In this document: positions 31,661-40,258 of the stretch, one piece after another
How the letters are laid out: each line of letters opens with the position of its first letter
How positions within the stretch are numbered: the first letter of the stretch is position 1
Assembly (NCBI GenBank): GCA_015063535.1
Contig: SVTY01000009.1
Span: 1-64,000, forward strand
Direction: 5' to 3'
Origin: Oscillospiraceae bacterium
GTDB taxonomy: Bacteria > Bacillota > Clostridia > Oscillospirales > CAG-272
Length of the DNA stretch: 64,000 bases
Notes under the pieces: model-generated
The model's input: the letters and a program-made list of their open reading frames with translations, nothing else
Databases searched by the model: none
What the model was told of the DNA's origin: nothing
Position numbers and translations under genes: made by a program

Positions 31661-32815
31661 TTATGATGGCTTCACGGCATCCTCCGAGGAGGTTTGCCGT
31701 TTTTTGGTTTTGGTCTGCACGAACTGCTTGACCGTGCTGTAAAGAACCGAGGCGATGGGAACGCCCAGAAGCATGCCTGCAATGCCGAAGGAGGAGCCGA
31801 CCGTCACGGCGATCAGAACCCATATGCCCGGCAAGCCCACCGACCGCCCTACCACACGGGGATAGATCAGATTTCCCTCTACCTGTTGCAGAACAATAAT
31901 GAAGATCACGAACCAAAGCGCACGGAGGGGATCCTCCATCAGGATCAGAAAGGCGCCGATGCCCGTGCCGATCAATGCGCCGAAGATCGGGATCAGGGCG
32001 GTCACGCCCACCAAGACCGAGATCAGCAGAGGGTAGGGCATTCCAAACAACAGCATCCCCGCAAAGCATAGGACGCCGATGATGACCGCTTCGGTCAGCT
32101 GTCCCGTCAAAAATCGAGCGAAGGTGCCCTCACACAGACGGAAGAAGCTGAGGAGCCTTTCGGCGTTTTTTTCGGAAAACAGCGAGTACAGCAATTTTTT
32201 TGCCTGTCCGCCCAAACGCTCCTTTTGCGCCAAAATATAGATTGCGATCACGAAGGAAAGAAGGACGTCCAGAGTCAGAAGAAAGGTGGATAGGAGCCAC
32301 TCAAGAGAAGCCCCCAAAACACGGTGTCCGTGCTCGGCAAAATACTCTGCCAAAAGTGCCTCCAGTCCGTCACCGCTCAGATTCAAGGAGGGAAGGGAGA
32401 TCGGGACAGAATGTGCCGCCAGCCAATCGGAGAGGCTCTGAATGCCCTTTTGAAGAAGGGCGAGGTAGTCGGGAATGCGAGACAACAGCTCGCTGACCGT
32501 CTCAAGCAGCCGAGGAATGACGGCGGCGCACAACAGGATGAGAAGCCCCGCCAAAAGCAGCAGACAAAGGGTCAGACAGCTTGCTCGCCGCAGCCTGCGC
32601 CTGTCGCCGCCCCATCGGCGGATCCACAGACCTTCAAAAAAACGCAACGGAAGGTTGAGAACAAAGGCGACAGCCAGTCCGCCCAAAAGGGGAGCAAGCA
32701 CACCTGTCAGCCATGTCAGCAAAAGAAGCAGAGCATCGTGATGAACCAGCGCAAAGACGATCAAAAAGCCCATACAGAGCCACAAAAAATGTCGGGCAGA
32801 CGGCTTATGATCCAT
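31661..32815 (-). CDS. AI-2E family transporter-like membrane protein
   Basis: A 384-residue protein with about eight membrane segments and a central coiled/amphipathic region, the layout of the AI-2E (PerM/TqsA) family. The family block is GVTALIPIFGALIGTGIGAFL, followed by QVEGNLIYPRVVGRSVGLPGIWVL. Members export or exchange small molecules or ions; the substrate cannot be told. AGGAAGGAG lies before the ATG at 32815; the frame runs further upstream without ribosome-site support. A perfect inverted repeat lies 55 bases upstream of the start. Confidence 0.88.
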   Translation of the reverse strand: MDHKPSARHFLWLCMGFLIVFALVHHDALLLLLTWLTGVLAPLLGGLAVAFVLNLPLRFFEGLWIRRWGGDRRRLRRASCLTLCLLLLAGLLILLCAAVIPRLLETVSELLSRIPDYLALLQKGIQSLSDWLAAHSVPISLPSLNLSGDGLEALLAEYFAEHGHRVLGASLEWLLSTFLLTLDVLLSFVIAIYILAQKERLGGQAKKLLYSLFSEKNAERLLSFFRLCEGTFARFLTGQLTEAVIIGVLCFAGMLLFGMPYPLLISVLVGVTALIPIFGALIGTGIGAFLILMEDPLRALWFVIFIIVLQQVEGNLIYPRVVGRSVGLPGIWVLIAVTVGSSFGIAGMLLGVPIASVLYSTVKQFVQTKTKKRQTSSEDAVKPS

Positions 32816-32869
32816 ATGTTCTCCTTCCTGCGTTTTGAGCAATGTGCCGTATGACGCTTTCGGTAGCGG

Positions 32870-32893
32870 CACTATCCATATATACGGATAGTG
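32870..32893. promoter_or_regulatory. Inverted repeat upstream of the AI-2E family gene
   Basis: CACTATCC and GGATAGTG, a perfect 8-bp inverted repeat with an 8-base AT-rich centre, enclosed by CGG/CCG. It lies 55 bases before the ATG. Operator or 5' UTR hairpin; the binding factor is unknown. Confidence 0.45.
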
Positions 32894-33009
32894 TTGCCGA
32901 TTTATGACAAAGAATTTGTAAAAAAATTGTAAAAGCATACGGCGGAGATATTGTTGAAAAAGGGAAAGGAGGGAGGTGGTACGGCTTCGCCCTGCAAAAT
33001 AATAAAAGA

Positions 33010-33034
33010 AACGCACCGCAAAAGCGATGCGTTT
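33010..33034 (-). terminator. Terminator of tRNA-Glu
   Basis: On the minus strand AAACGCATCGC and GCGGTGCGTTT pair around TTTT, then CTTTTATTATTTT. Confidence 0.8.
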
Positions 33035-33038
33035 GTTT

Positions 33039-33113
33039 TGGTGACCCGTACGGGAATCGAACCCATGTTTCCAGCGTGAGAGGCTAGCGTCTTAGCCGCT
33101 TGACCAACGGGCC
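33039..33113 (-). tRNA. tRNA-Glu (CUC)
   Basis: A 75-base cloverleaf with encoded CCA. GGCCCGT pairs with ACGGGTC, the anticodon loop is CTCTCAC (anticodon CTC) and the T arm is GGGTTCGATTCCC. Confidence 0.93.
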
Positions 33114-33132
33114 ATTGCTTGACAGCTTGATT

Positions 33133-33161
33133 ATTATACCACATTCTTTTCAAAAATGCAA
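33133..33161 (-). promoter_or_regulatory. Promoter of tRNA-Glu
   Basis: TTGCAT (33156-33161), 17 bases and TATAAT (33133-33138) on the minus strand. Confidence 0.75.
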
Positions 33162-33190
33162 TACCTTTTTGAAAAAAAGTTTAAAAATTC

Positions 33191-33271
33191 TTGAAAGTTT
33201 TTGGAAATCATAAAACCTTTTTCCAAAAAGGTTTTATGTGGGGTGTGGGGCAAGCCCCACAAAAGAAAACC
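33191..33271 (+). repeat. Family B compound palindrome, copy 3
   Basis: Plus-strand orientation: a CATAAAACCTTTTT/AAAAAGGTTTTATG-type stem, then GTGGGGTG and GTGGGGCAAGCCCCAC. The stem differs from copies 1 and 2 on both arms together. It ends in CAAAAGAAAACC, the same flank as family A. Confidence 0.75.
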
Positions 33272-33272
33272 A

Positions 33273-33300
33273 AAAGGCTGTTGCAAACGCAACAGCCTTT
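33273..33300 (-). terminator. Terminator of the thiI operon
   Basis: AAAGGCTGTTGC and GCAACAGCCTTT form a 12-bp stem with a 4-base loop, 13 bases past the thiI stop, followed by TTTGG on the minus strand. Confidence 0.85.
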
Positions 33301-33312
33301 ATCTTTGTTCAC

Positions 33313-34494
33313 TCAATACTCCGCCTTGATATGCACCGTATACAGCGTACCCATGGCTTCCTCCACCAAAGCGGCGAAGTCCAGCTTGTTTTCCTGCACG
33401 AGAACCTTCGCAAGCTCAGGCTTCGTTCTCGGATGCTTAGGCGTAAACACCGTACAGCAATCCTCATAGGGCTGAATGGACGTCTCAAATGCCCCAATCT
33501 TGCGGGAGATCGTCACGATCTCCTCCTTGTCCATGCCGATACAGGGACGGAACACGGGCATGCTCACCGCCGCATCGGTCACGCCCAACGCCTGCATGGT
33601 CTGCGACGCTACCTGCCCCAGGCTCTCGCCCGTGATCAGTGCCGCACAATTCTTTTCCTTCGCTACCCGTTCGGCAATGGTCATCATGTACCGACGGAGC
33701 AGCAGCGTAAAGTAATCCTCCTCGCATGCCCGCACCAGCTCCTCCTGAATGTGGGTCAGCGAAACAACATGCACATAAATATCTCCCGCATATTCCGCAA
33801 CGATCCGAGCCAGCTCCAAAACCTTGTCTCTGGCGCGCTCACTGGTGTAGGGGAAGGATTCAAAATGAATCGCATCCAACCGCACGCCCCGCTTTGCCAT
33901 CATCCAGCCCGCCACGGGCGAGTCGATGCCGCCCGACAGAAGCAACAGTCCCTTGCCGTTCGACCCCACGGGCATGCCGCCCGCTCCCTTGAACTGTCCG
34001 GCGGAAATGTATGCGCCAAACTCTCGGATCTCCACCTTCACGATCACATCGGGATGATGCACGTCCACCCGAATGCGGGGGCATGTATCGAGAATCACCC
34101 CGCCGATCTCTCGGGATATCTCCATGGAATCGAGAGGAAACGCCTTGTCCGACCGCTTTGCCTCTACCTTAAAGGTTCGCTTGCCCTCCAAAAAGGCGGG
34201 AATATAGTCTGCCGCCGTGCGTGAGATGTCCTCCATGCTCTTCTCGCATACGGCGGCACGGGAAATGGCAACAATGCCGAATACCTTGGAAGCCGCCTCA
34301 AACATGCCGTCCATGTCGGCACTGTCATCCATCGGCTCAATGTAGATGGTGCTCTGCGCCCGATAGACGTCAAAATTGCCGTAGCACGCCGCTCGCTTTT
34401 TCATTTCACGGCTCAGCATGTCCTCAAAGCTCTTTCTGTTGGCGCCCTTCAGAACGATCTCGCCGTATTTGCACAGCAAAATTTCCTTCGTCAT
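33313..34494 (-). CDS. thiI: tRNA 4-thiouridine synthase
   Basis: A 393-residue enzyme making 4-thiouridine at position 8 of tRNA and often supplying sulfur for the thiamine thiazole. It has the ferredoxin-like/THUMP N-half (KTFKVEAKRSDKAFP region) and a PP-loop ATPase (LLLLSGGIDSPVAGWMM at ~185-200). It lacks the C-terminal rhodanese domain of E. coli ThiI, as is usual in Gram-positives. No cysteine desulfurase lies beside it. Its ATG overlaps the stop of the DUF2007 gene by 4 bases (coupling). Confidence 0.93.
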   Translation of the reverse strand: MTKEILLCKYGEIVLKGANRKSFEDMLSREMKKRAACYGNFDVYRAQSTIYIEPMDDSADMDGMFEAASKVFGIVAISRAAVCEKSMEDISRTAADYIPAFLEGKRTFKVEAKRSDKAFPLDSMEISREIGGVILDTCPRIRVDVHHPDVIVKVEIREFGAYISAGQFKGAGGMPVGSNGKGLLLLSGGIDSPVAGWMMAKRGVRLDAIHFESFPYTSERARDKVLELARIVAEYAGDIYVHVVSLTHIQEELVRACEEDYFTLLLRRYMMTIAERVAKEKNCAALITGESLGQVASQTMQALGVTDAAVSMPVFRPCIGMDKEEIVTISRKIGAFETSIQPYEDCCTVFTPKHPRTKPELAKVLVQENKLDFAALVEEAMGTLYTVHIKAEY

Positions 34495-34772
34495 TCGTCC
34501 TCATCCTCCTCGGTTTGGTCGGAAGGTGCGATCAACGCCAAAGCAAGCTCCAGCTGCTCCTTCCGCACAAACAGATCGGTGCCGAATACCGAAAATCCGG
34601 CGATCACCTTCATCATGGTGCCGCTCCCCCGCTCCTTTTTCAGATACGGGATCTCGGCATCGGTCAAAATGCTTTCCAGAATCATCAATTGTGTCGGATC
34701 ATAGACCGTCGTCAAAAGTGCCAACGACTCGTCGTGGGCACTGACCCGATCCAAGCCAAACAAAGAATCCAT
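34491..34772 (-). CDS. DUF2007-like small protein
   Basis: A 93-residue acidic protein with the DUF2007 pattern: an N-terminal LLTTVYDPTQLMILESILTDAEIPYL helix-strand and GTDLFVRKEQLELALALI. DUF2007 members are small ferredoxin-like proteins called putative signal transducers; function is unknown. It lies between the exonuclease and thiI with coupling to thiI. Confidence 0.8.
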   Translation of the reverse strand: MDSLFGLDRVSAHDESLALLTTVYDPTQLMILESILTDAEIPYLKKERGSGTMMKVIAGFSVFGTDLFVRKEQLELALALIAPSDQTEEDEDE

Positions 34773-34785
34773 GGTCGTCTCCTTC

Positions 34786-35868
34786 TCAGTTTGCGTAATA
34801 ATTGGGGAAGAGAACCTCCCATACCTTCATGCAGGCGACGGTGTCGGCGGCAGAGGTGTGGGCGATGCCGTCCCATTCGATCTCAAAGCACGCCATGGCG
34901 TCGGTCAGCGACGCATGGGACAGATCGGGACGGTGCTCGGTGATGTAGCGAACGTATTCCTGTGCACAGCAACGGATCTTTTCGTGCAATGCTTCCCGCT
35001 CCTCGGCGGTATCGTAGATGTACTTGATGTGGCTGTAATCGGTCGAAACACCGTAGGCGATGATGTTCTCCGCCTCATCGAAGATCGCACGGATCTTCGG
35101 CCCCAGCTCGTCCATCGTCGGCGCATCCACCACCATGTCGGGGGTGATCCCATGGATCTTTTCGGTGTTCTTCCACTTTTTCTTTTTCTTGGGACGAACC
35201 AGCGTGTCCATGATCAGCTTACCCGTCGCATCCACAATGGTCACCGACAGAATTTCGTCATGATCGTAAAAGCCGGTCAGCTCCAGATCGAAGAACAGAA
35301 CCTTTTCACGGGGCATGTTGTATGCCGCCTGACGGTGCGCATCTCCCTCCGCGCGGCGAACGGCAAGCTCCGCCTCATAGCAGGCACGGCACAGCTTCTT
35401 CTTGTATCGGATGTCCTTGCCGCACTTGGCGCAGTTCAGCGGAAGCCGCTTGGCGGTGCGCTTGTCGAAGAAATAAGTCACGCTCTTGTCAGACTTCAGC
35501 GTATACGCCACAGGCTCCTCTACTACCTCATAGTGCATACGCCCCAGCCGCTCCTCCGTGTAATAACCGTTGGCGGCGGCATTTTTTGTGCTCATGCGCT
35601 CAATGACCGTTCCCGAGGGAAGGGTCATTGTGTCATGCTTTGCCTTGGGGAAATACCAGTTTTCGGGCGGAGCTTCGACCACACGGGCAGGATCAAAATA
35701 GTAAATGATCTGCCCGTCTGCCGTGATGTCATAGGCGATGGGCTCACCCGAGGGCATCAGATGCATTTTAGAAAGAGTCTGTCTTGTCAGATAATTCTTT
35801 TTATTTGCTTCTTCGCTTCCGACCTGTCTGATCTTTGCGCCGGAACGAAGGGTCATTTCATTTTTCAA
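34786..35868 (-). CDS. DEDDh 3'-5' exonuclease with a duplicated N-terminal module and zinc ribbon
   Basis: A 360-residue protein. The C-terminal half is a DnaQ/KapD-type exonuclease: LFFDLELTGF (DxE), NIIAYGVSTDYSHI (third Asp) and HTSAADT (His, Asp). The N-terminal half holds two ~75-residue repeats, MTLRSGAKI...PIAYDITADGQIIYYFD and MTLPSGTVI...PVAYTLKSDKSVTYFFD, followed by a zinc ribbon CAKCG...CRAC. The start is TTG at 35868, with CGGAGG 7 bases upstream; an ATG 12 bases on is possible. First gene of the thiI operon. Substrate, DNA or RNA, is unknown. Confidence 0.85.
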   Translation of the reverse strand: MKNEMTLRSGAKIRQVGSEEANKKNYLTRQTLSKMHLMPSGEPIAYDITADGQIIYYFDPARVVEAPPENWYFPKAKHDTMTLPSGTVIERMSTKNAAANGYYTEERLGRMHYEVVEEPVAYTLKSDKSVTYFFDKRTAKRLPLNCAKCGKDIRYKKKLCRACYEAELAVRRAEGDAHRQAAYNMPREKVLFFDLELTGFYDHDEILSVTIVDATGKLIMDTLVRPKKKKKWKNTEKIHGITPDMVVDAPTMDELGPKIRAIFDEAENIIAYGVSTDYSHIKYIYDTAEEREALHEKIRCCAQEYVRYITEHRPDLSHASLTDAMACFEIEWDGIAHTSAADTVACMKVWEVLFPNYYAN

Positions 35869-35912
35869 GGAATGCCTCCGAATTTCGCAATGAAATAAAA
35901 TCAACAAATTTT

Positions 35913-35941
35913 ATTATATCACAGTTTGTCGAATCTGTCAA
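35913..35941 (-). promoter_or_regulatory. Promoter of the exonuclease-DUF2007-thiI operon
   Basis: TTGACA (35936-35941), 17 bases, TATAAT (35913-35918) on the minus strand. The rest of the 318-base divergent gap shows only the plus-strand promoter at 36098. Confidence 0.85.
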
Positions 35942-36097
35942 GATACAATTTGGAAAGAGAGCGAAGAAAAAGCACTTTCTTTTGCGAAAGGATAACAGCC
36001 TTCCGTGCAGGCTTGGCGATTTTTTCAGCTTTCTCGCAGCGGGATTTCCAACCCTCCCATAAAATTCACGATTTTTCAAAAAAATCCGTCTTTTACA

Positions 36098-36126
36098 TTG
36101 ACACGGTTTCATTTATCGTGTATAAT
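36098..36126 (+). promoter_or_regulatory. Consensus promoter of the phosphoribosyltransferase gene
   Basis: TTGACA (36098-36103), 17 bases, TATAAT (36121-36126), both perfect. Confidence 0.9.
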
Positions 36127-36186
36127 ATACCATGAGGCGGTATGCCTTCAAAAATTCTTAAACATCATAGAAATGGAGTGGAACTC

Positions 36187-36750
36187 ATGTCAAAGCTGAC
36201 CTATCCCATGACCATTGCGGGCGTAAAGAGGGAGTTGCCCCTTTGCCCCCTGAATGATACGCTGATGATCGGTGCCTTTGTTATCTTCGGAGACCCCGAG
36301 CTGACCACCGCCTGTGCCGAGGCACTGCTCAAAAAAGCTCCCGCATACGACTACCTTATCACCGCCGAGGCTAAGGGCATCCCGCTGGTGCATGAAATGG
36401 CAAGACTTGCCGGCAATCAAAAATATTTTCTGGCAAGAAAAGCCCCCAAGCTGTACATGGACGGCGTGCTTGAGGTAACGGTGCATTCCATTACCACCGC
36501 CAAGGAGCAAAAGCTGTACTTAGACGGCGCCGATGCCGCCCTCATGAAGGGAAAGCGTATCCTCATCGTCGATGATGTGATCTCCACGGGAGAATCTCTC
36601 CATGCACTGGAATCTCTTGTCGAACAGACCGGCGGCGTGATCTGCGGAAAAATGGCGATCCTTGCCGAGGGAGATGCGCAGAACCGAGAAGACCTTATCT
36701 ATCTTGAAAAGCTCCCCCTCTTCGACCGCAACGGCAACGTGATCGAATAA
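36187..36750 (+). CDS. Type I phosphoribosyltransferase, adenine/xanthine-type
   Basis: A 187-residue enzyme joining a base to PRPP. The PRPP motif is ILIVDDVISTGES (residues 125-137), with YLITAEAKGIPL as the upstream flexible-loop region. The spacing resembles adenine and xanthine phosphoribosyltransferases (apt/xpt). The exact purine cannot be told. TGGAG lies before the ATG; a longer frame reaches 36142 without support. It has its own strong promoter and no purine riboswitch was seen. Confidence 0.83.
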   Translation: MSKLTYPMTIAGVKRELPLCPLNDTLMIGAFVIFGDPELTTACAEALLKKAPAYDYLITAEAKGIPLVHEMARLAGNQKYFLARKAPKLYMDGVLEVTVHSITTAKEQKLYLDGADAALMKGKRILIVDDVISTGESLHALESLVEQTGGVICGKMAILAEGDAQNREDLIYLEKLPLFDRNGNVIE

Positions 36751-36754
36751 AATT

Positions 36755-36832
36755 TTTGAAAGTTTTTGAAGATTTTCAAGAAACTTTTTTCAAAAAGTTT
36801 CTTGAATGGGGTTTGGGGCAATGCCCCAAAAT
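36755..36832 (+). repeat. Family B compound palindrome, copy 4
   Basis: Plus-strand orientation: GAAGATTTTCAAGAAACTTT paired with AAAGTTTCTTGAA, then GGGGTTTGGGGCAATGCCCC. It immediately follows the phosphoribosyltransferase stop, so it may form the transcript end. Confidence 0.75.
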
Positions 36833-36861
36833 AACCAATCCCCCCAAGAAAGGATAATAAA

Positions 36862-38649
36862 ATGGCAGAATTATTAAGAGAGACCGATAAGCGTACCCAC
36901 TATTGCGGCACGCTGTCGGCAAACAATGTAGGCGAGCGTGTCTGCGTCATGGGATGGGCGCAGAAGCAAAGAGACCTTGGTGCGCTCATTTTCATCGACC
37001 TACGGGACAGAAGCGGTATCGTCCAGCTGGCGTTTGACGATAAGACCGACCCCACGATCTTTGAGGCGGCATTCGGCGTGCGTGCCGAATTTGTCCTGTG
37101 CGCCAAGGGAACCGTCCGCCGCCGAGGCGAGGGAGCGGTCAATCTGAACCTTCCCACGGGTGAGATCGAGATCGCCGTCGATGACTTTCGCATCCTGTCG
37201 GTTTCCGAAACGCCTCCCTTTGAGATCGTGGAGGATAGCCGAGTCAACGCCGAGCTTCGTTTGAAGCACCGCTATTTGGATCTTCGCCGTCCCGATATGC
37301 AGGGACGGATCATGGCACGCTCCCGCATCTCCAAGATCGCCCGAGACTACTACGCCGACAATGGCTTTGTCGATATCGAGACCCCCAATCTCTGTAAGCC
37401 CACCCCTGAGGGAGCCAGAGACTATCTCGTCCCCTCCCGTGTGCATAAGGGAAAATTTTACGCACTGCCCCAATCTCCTCAGCTCTATAAGCAGCTGCTG
37501 ATGGTCGCAGGCTTCGACCGCTATTTCCAGATCGCCCGTTGCTACCGCGACGAGGATCTGCGTGCCGACCGTCAGCCTGAGTTTACGCAGATCGACACCG
37601 AAATGTCCTTCGTCACGGCAGACGACGTCATGAAGATGCACGAGGGCTTCCTCAAAAAGGTCATGAAGGACTTTTGCGGCAAGGACATCACCGAGGACTT
37701 TATCCGTATGCCCTATGCCGAGGCAATGGAGCGCTTCGGATCGGACAAGCCCGACATCCGATTCGGCTATGAGCTGACCGACCTGTCCGAGACCGTGAAG
37801 AATTGCGGCTTTAAGGTCTTTTCGGGTGCTGTCGAGAACGGCGGCTCGGTACGAGGGATCAATGTCAAGGGCGGTGCCAAATTTTCCCGTAAGGAGATCG
37901 ACGCCCTTACTGAATTTGTCAAATCCTACCGTGCCAAGGGACTGGCGTGGCTCAAGTGGGCGCCTACGGGCGAAATTTCCTCCTCCTACGCCAAATTCCT
38001 GACCGATGAGGAGAACGAGGCGATCAAAAAGGTCATGAACGCCGAGGCAGGCGACCTGGTGCTCATCGTTGCCGACCGCAACCGTGTGGTGTTCGACTCT
38101 CTCGGAGCTCTTCGCTGTGAGTGCGCCAAGAGAATGAATATTCTTGATCCCTTTGACTTCAAATTTCTGTGGGTCACCGAGTTCCCCCTGCTGGAGTACA
38201 GCGAGGAAGACGGCAGATTTTACGCCATGCACCACCCCTTCACCTCTCCCATGGACGAGGATCTTACCTACCTTGACAGCGACCCCGGCAGAGTCCGTGC
38301 GAAAGCCTATGACATCGTGCTGAACGGCACTGAGCTGGGCGGCGGTTCCATTCGGATCCATGACGGTGCGATCCAAACCAAAATGTTCGAGGTGCTGGGA
38401 CTTAGCAAGGAGGAAGCCCAAGCCAAATTCGGCTATCTGCTGGACGCCTTCCGCTATGGCGTACCGCCCCACGGCGGACTTGCCTTCGGCTTTGACCGCC
38501 TTGTGACTCTCCTTCTCGGTCTGGAGGATATCCGGGACGTCATCGCCTTCCCGAAGGTGCAGAACGCCTCCGAGCTGATGACCAAATGCCCCTCCGAGCC
38601 CGACGCAGGTGCCCTTGCCGAGCTGGGAATTCAGATCGTTAGTGACTGA
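36862..38649 (+). CDS. aspS: Aspartyl-tRNA synthetase, bacterial type
   Basis: A 595-residue class II synthetase with an N-terminal OB fold (ERVCVMGWAQKQRDLGALIFIDLRD), catalytic motif 2 (FQIARCYRDEDLRADRQPEFTQ), an inserted GAD domain, and motif 3 (GLAFGFDRLVTLLLG) near the end. AAAGGA lies before the ATG. Size and the GAD insert fit the bacterial type that charges tRNA-Asp; asparagine-discriminating status cannot be read with confidence. Confidence 0.96.
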   Translation: MAELLRETDKRTHYCGTLSANNVGERVCVMGWAQKQRDLGALIFIDLRDRSGIVQLAFDDKTDPTIFEAAFGVRAEFVLCAKGTVRRRGEGAVNLNLPTGEIEIAVDDFRILSVSETPPFEIVEDSRVNAELRLKHRYLDLRRPDMQGRIMARSRISKIARDYYADNGFVDIETPNLCKPTPEGARDYLVPSRVHKGKFYALPQSPQLYKQLLMVAGFDRYFQIARCYRDEDLRADRQPEFTQIDTEMSFVTADDVMKMHEGFLKKVMKDFCGKDITEDFIRMPYAEAMERFGSDKPDIRFGYELTDLSETVKNCGFKVFSGAVENGGSVRGINVKGGAKFSRKEIDALTEFVKSYRAKGLAWLKWAPTGEISSSYAKFLTDEENEAIKKVMNAEAGDLVLIVADRNRVVFDSLGALRCECAKRMNILDPFDFKFLWVTEFPLLEYSEEDGRFYAMHHPFTSPMDEDLTYLDSDPGRVRAKAYDIVLNGTELGGGSIRIHDGAIQTKMFEVLGLSKEEAQAKFGYLLDAFRYGVPPHGGLAFGFDRLVTLLLGLEDIRDVIAFPKVQNASELMTKCPSEPDAGALAELGIQIVSD

Positions 38650-38669
38650 TGAGGAAGTAAGGGACGCGA

Positions 38670-38720
38670 TGGGGAAACTTCTTGCAAGAAGTTTCCCCAT
38701 ACCCCTTCAAGAACCTTCAA
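38670..38720. repeat. Degenerate family B palindrome, copy 5
   Basis: GGGGAAACTTCTTG and CAAGAAGTTTCCCC form a perfect 14-bp stem, then ATACCCCTTCAAGAACCTTC. The unit is shortened compared with other copies. It lies 20 bases past the aspS stop and may serve as its terminator. Confidence 0.65.
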
Positions 38721-38793
38721 AAAATAATTTTGTTTTCTTTTTGCTTGTTTTTTTGCAAATAAACAAGAATATTTTTGTTCAGTTTTCTTTTTG

Positions 38794-38825
38794 CTTACTT
38801 TTTCTTTTTTAAAAGAAAAAGTAAG
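38794..38825 (-). repeat. Family A hairpin, copy 8
   Basis: A 15-bp stem CTTACTTTTTCTTTT with TT between arms, in the orientation usual for minus-strand genes although both neighbours are plus strand. It lies 23 bases before the next start codon. Confidence 0.75.
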
Positions 38826-38848
38826 ACATCTTTCCCACCGAGGTAACT

Positions 38849-39427
38849 ATGAACCATTTTTTTGCCTACATGGCACGCATGAAGCTCATCAAGCGTTGGA
38901 GCCTGATGAAATCGGTCAGCGAAGAGAATATTGCCGAGCATAGCGCGCAGGTAGCGCAGATCGCCCATGCGCTGGCGGTCATCAAAAACCAAAAATTCGG
39001 CGGCACGCTGAATGCCGACCGTGTAGCCACCCTTGGACTGTACCATGAAACGTCGGAGGTGCTTACCGGTGATCTTCCTACACCCATCAAATATTATAAC
39101 CCCGAGATCCGCAAGGCGTATAAGGACATCGAAGCGGTTGCCAACGAAAAGCTCTTGTCCATGCTGCCCGATGAGCTGACGGCGGCGTATCGTCCCTTGG
39201 TGTGTGCCGAAGAGAATACCTATGAATATCGGTTGGTCAAGGCGGCGGATAAAATTGCGGCGTATATCAAGTGCATTGAGGAGAGCCGAAGCGGCAATCG
39301 GGAATTTGCCCGAGCAGAGGAAGCTCTGCGGGCAGAGGTTGAGAGATATTACGAATACCCCGAGGTCAAATATTTCTGTGATACCTTCCTTGATACCTTT
39401 CGCAAGACATTGGACGAATTGGAATAA
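38849..39427 (+). CDS. YfbR-like HD-family nucleotidase with an HE pair
   Basis: A 192-residue protein closely similar to E. coli YfbR, a 5'-deoxynucleotidase that removes phosphate from dNMPs. Shared blocks are the N-terminal SxENIAEHSAQV (His31), GLYHETSEVLTGDLPTPIKY (His66) and LVKAADKIAAYIKC. YfbR has His-Asp at the central metal pair; here it is His66-Glu67. Glu could still bind metal, and related clostridial proteins often show it, but activity should not be assumed. It lies 32 bases before the TIM-barrel gene. Confidence 0.82.
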   Translation: MNHFFAYMARMKLIKRWSLMKSVSEENIAEHSAQVAQIAHALAVIKNQKFGGTLNADRVATLGLYHETSEVLTGDLPTPIKYYNPEIRKAYKDIEAVANEKLLSMLPDELTAAYRPLVCAEENTYEYRLVKAADKIAAYIKCIEESRSGNREFARAEEALRAEVERYYEYPEVKYFCDTFLDTFRKTLDELE

Positions 39428-39459
39428 CAAAATAAACAACAAGAAACAGGACAATTGTC

Positions 39460-40218
39460 ATGAAATACGGATTACAGCTTTACAGTGTGCGGGATGTAGC
39501 TGCACAAAACTTTGAGCAGACCCTTAAGCAGGTTGCCGAAATGGGCTACAGCATGGTCGAAACGGCAGGCTTTTTCAACCATAGTGCCGAGGAGGTGAAG
39601 GCGATGCTGACACATTACGGCTTAACGATTTGTAGTACACATACCGGCTACAAGCAGGTATTCAATGATTTTGAGAACACCTTGGATTACCACAAGAAGG
39701 TAGGCTGTCAGAATATCATTCTGCCCGGCGCCCCCTTTTCCACAAAGGAGGAGCTTGACTATACCGTCGATGCCATCAATCGCTGTCAGCCTATCATCGA
39801 AGCCGAAGGCTTACGGCTTCATTATCATAATCATTCTGATGAATTTTTGCCAAATAAAGACGGTCTTATCGCAGAGGAGGAGCTGGCAAAGCGTACCAAT
39901 ATTTTGTTTGAGATCGACACCTTTTGGGCGTTCAATGCAGGCTTGCGAGCAATTGATGTGATGGAAAAGTATCGTGACCGATTGGCATTTATCCACCTCA
40001 AGGATGGCATCCCGCAGGAGCGAAGCGACCCGAACGGACATGCGCAGGGCAAGTCTATCGGAAGCGGCGAAGCGCCAATCAAAGAGGTACGTCAAAAGGC
40101 AAAGGAGATGGGGCTGACGATCGTGGTCGAAAGCGAGGGCTTGGAGCCGAACGGACTCGCAGAGGTCAAGCGTTGTATCGACTTCCTTAAAAAGCTGGAT
40201 GCTGAAGAAGAAATGTAA
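39460..40218 (+). CDS. TIM-barrel sugar isomerase/epimerase (third in window)
   Basis: A 252-residue xylose-isomerase-like TIM barrel with YGLQLYSVRD at the start, LHYHNHSDEF, ILFEIDTFWAF and AFIHLKDG carrying probable metal ligands, and VVESEGLEP near the end. It is more divergent from the 4899 and 25943 proteins than those are from each other. Its ribosome site is weak. It follows the YfbR-like gene and ends at a strong terminator. No dehydrogenase partner is adjacent. Confidence 0.82.
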   Translation: MKYGLQLYSVRDVAAQNFEQTLKQVAEMGYSMVETAGFFNHSAEEVKAMLTHYGLTICSTHTGYKQVFNDFENTLDYHKKVGCQNIILPGAPFSTKEELDYTVDAINRCQPIIEAEGLRLHYHNHSDEFLPNKDGLIAEEELAKRTNILFEIDTFWAFNAGLRAIDVMEKYRDRLAFIHLKDGIPQERSDPNGHAQGKSIGSGEAPIKEVRQKAKEMGLTIVVESEGLEPNGLAEVKRCIDFLKKLDAEEEM

Positions 40219-40222
40219 ATAA

Positions 40223-40258
40223 AAAAGGCGCGAGAACATCGTTCTCGCGCCTTTTTTA
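40223..40258. terminator. Bidirectional terminator
   Basis: AAAGGCGCGAGAAC and GTTCTCGCGCCTTT form a 14-bp stem with an ATC loop, with A and T runs on both sides, between convergent genes. Confidence 0.9.
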
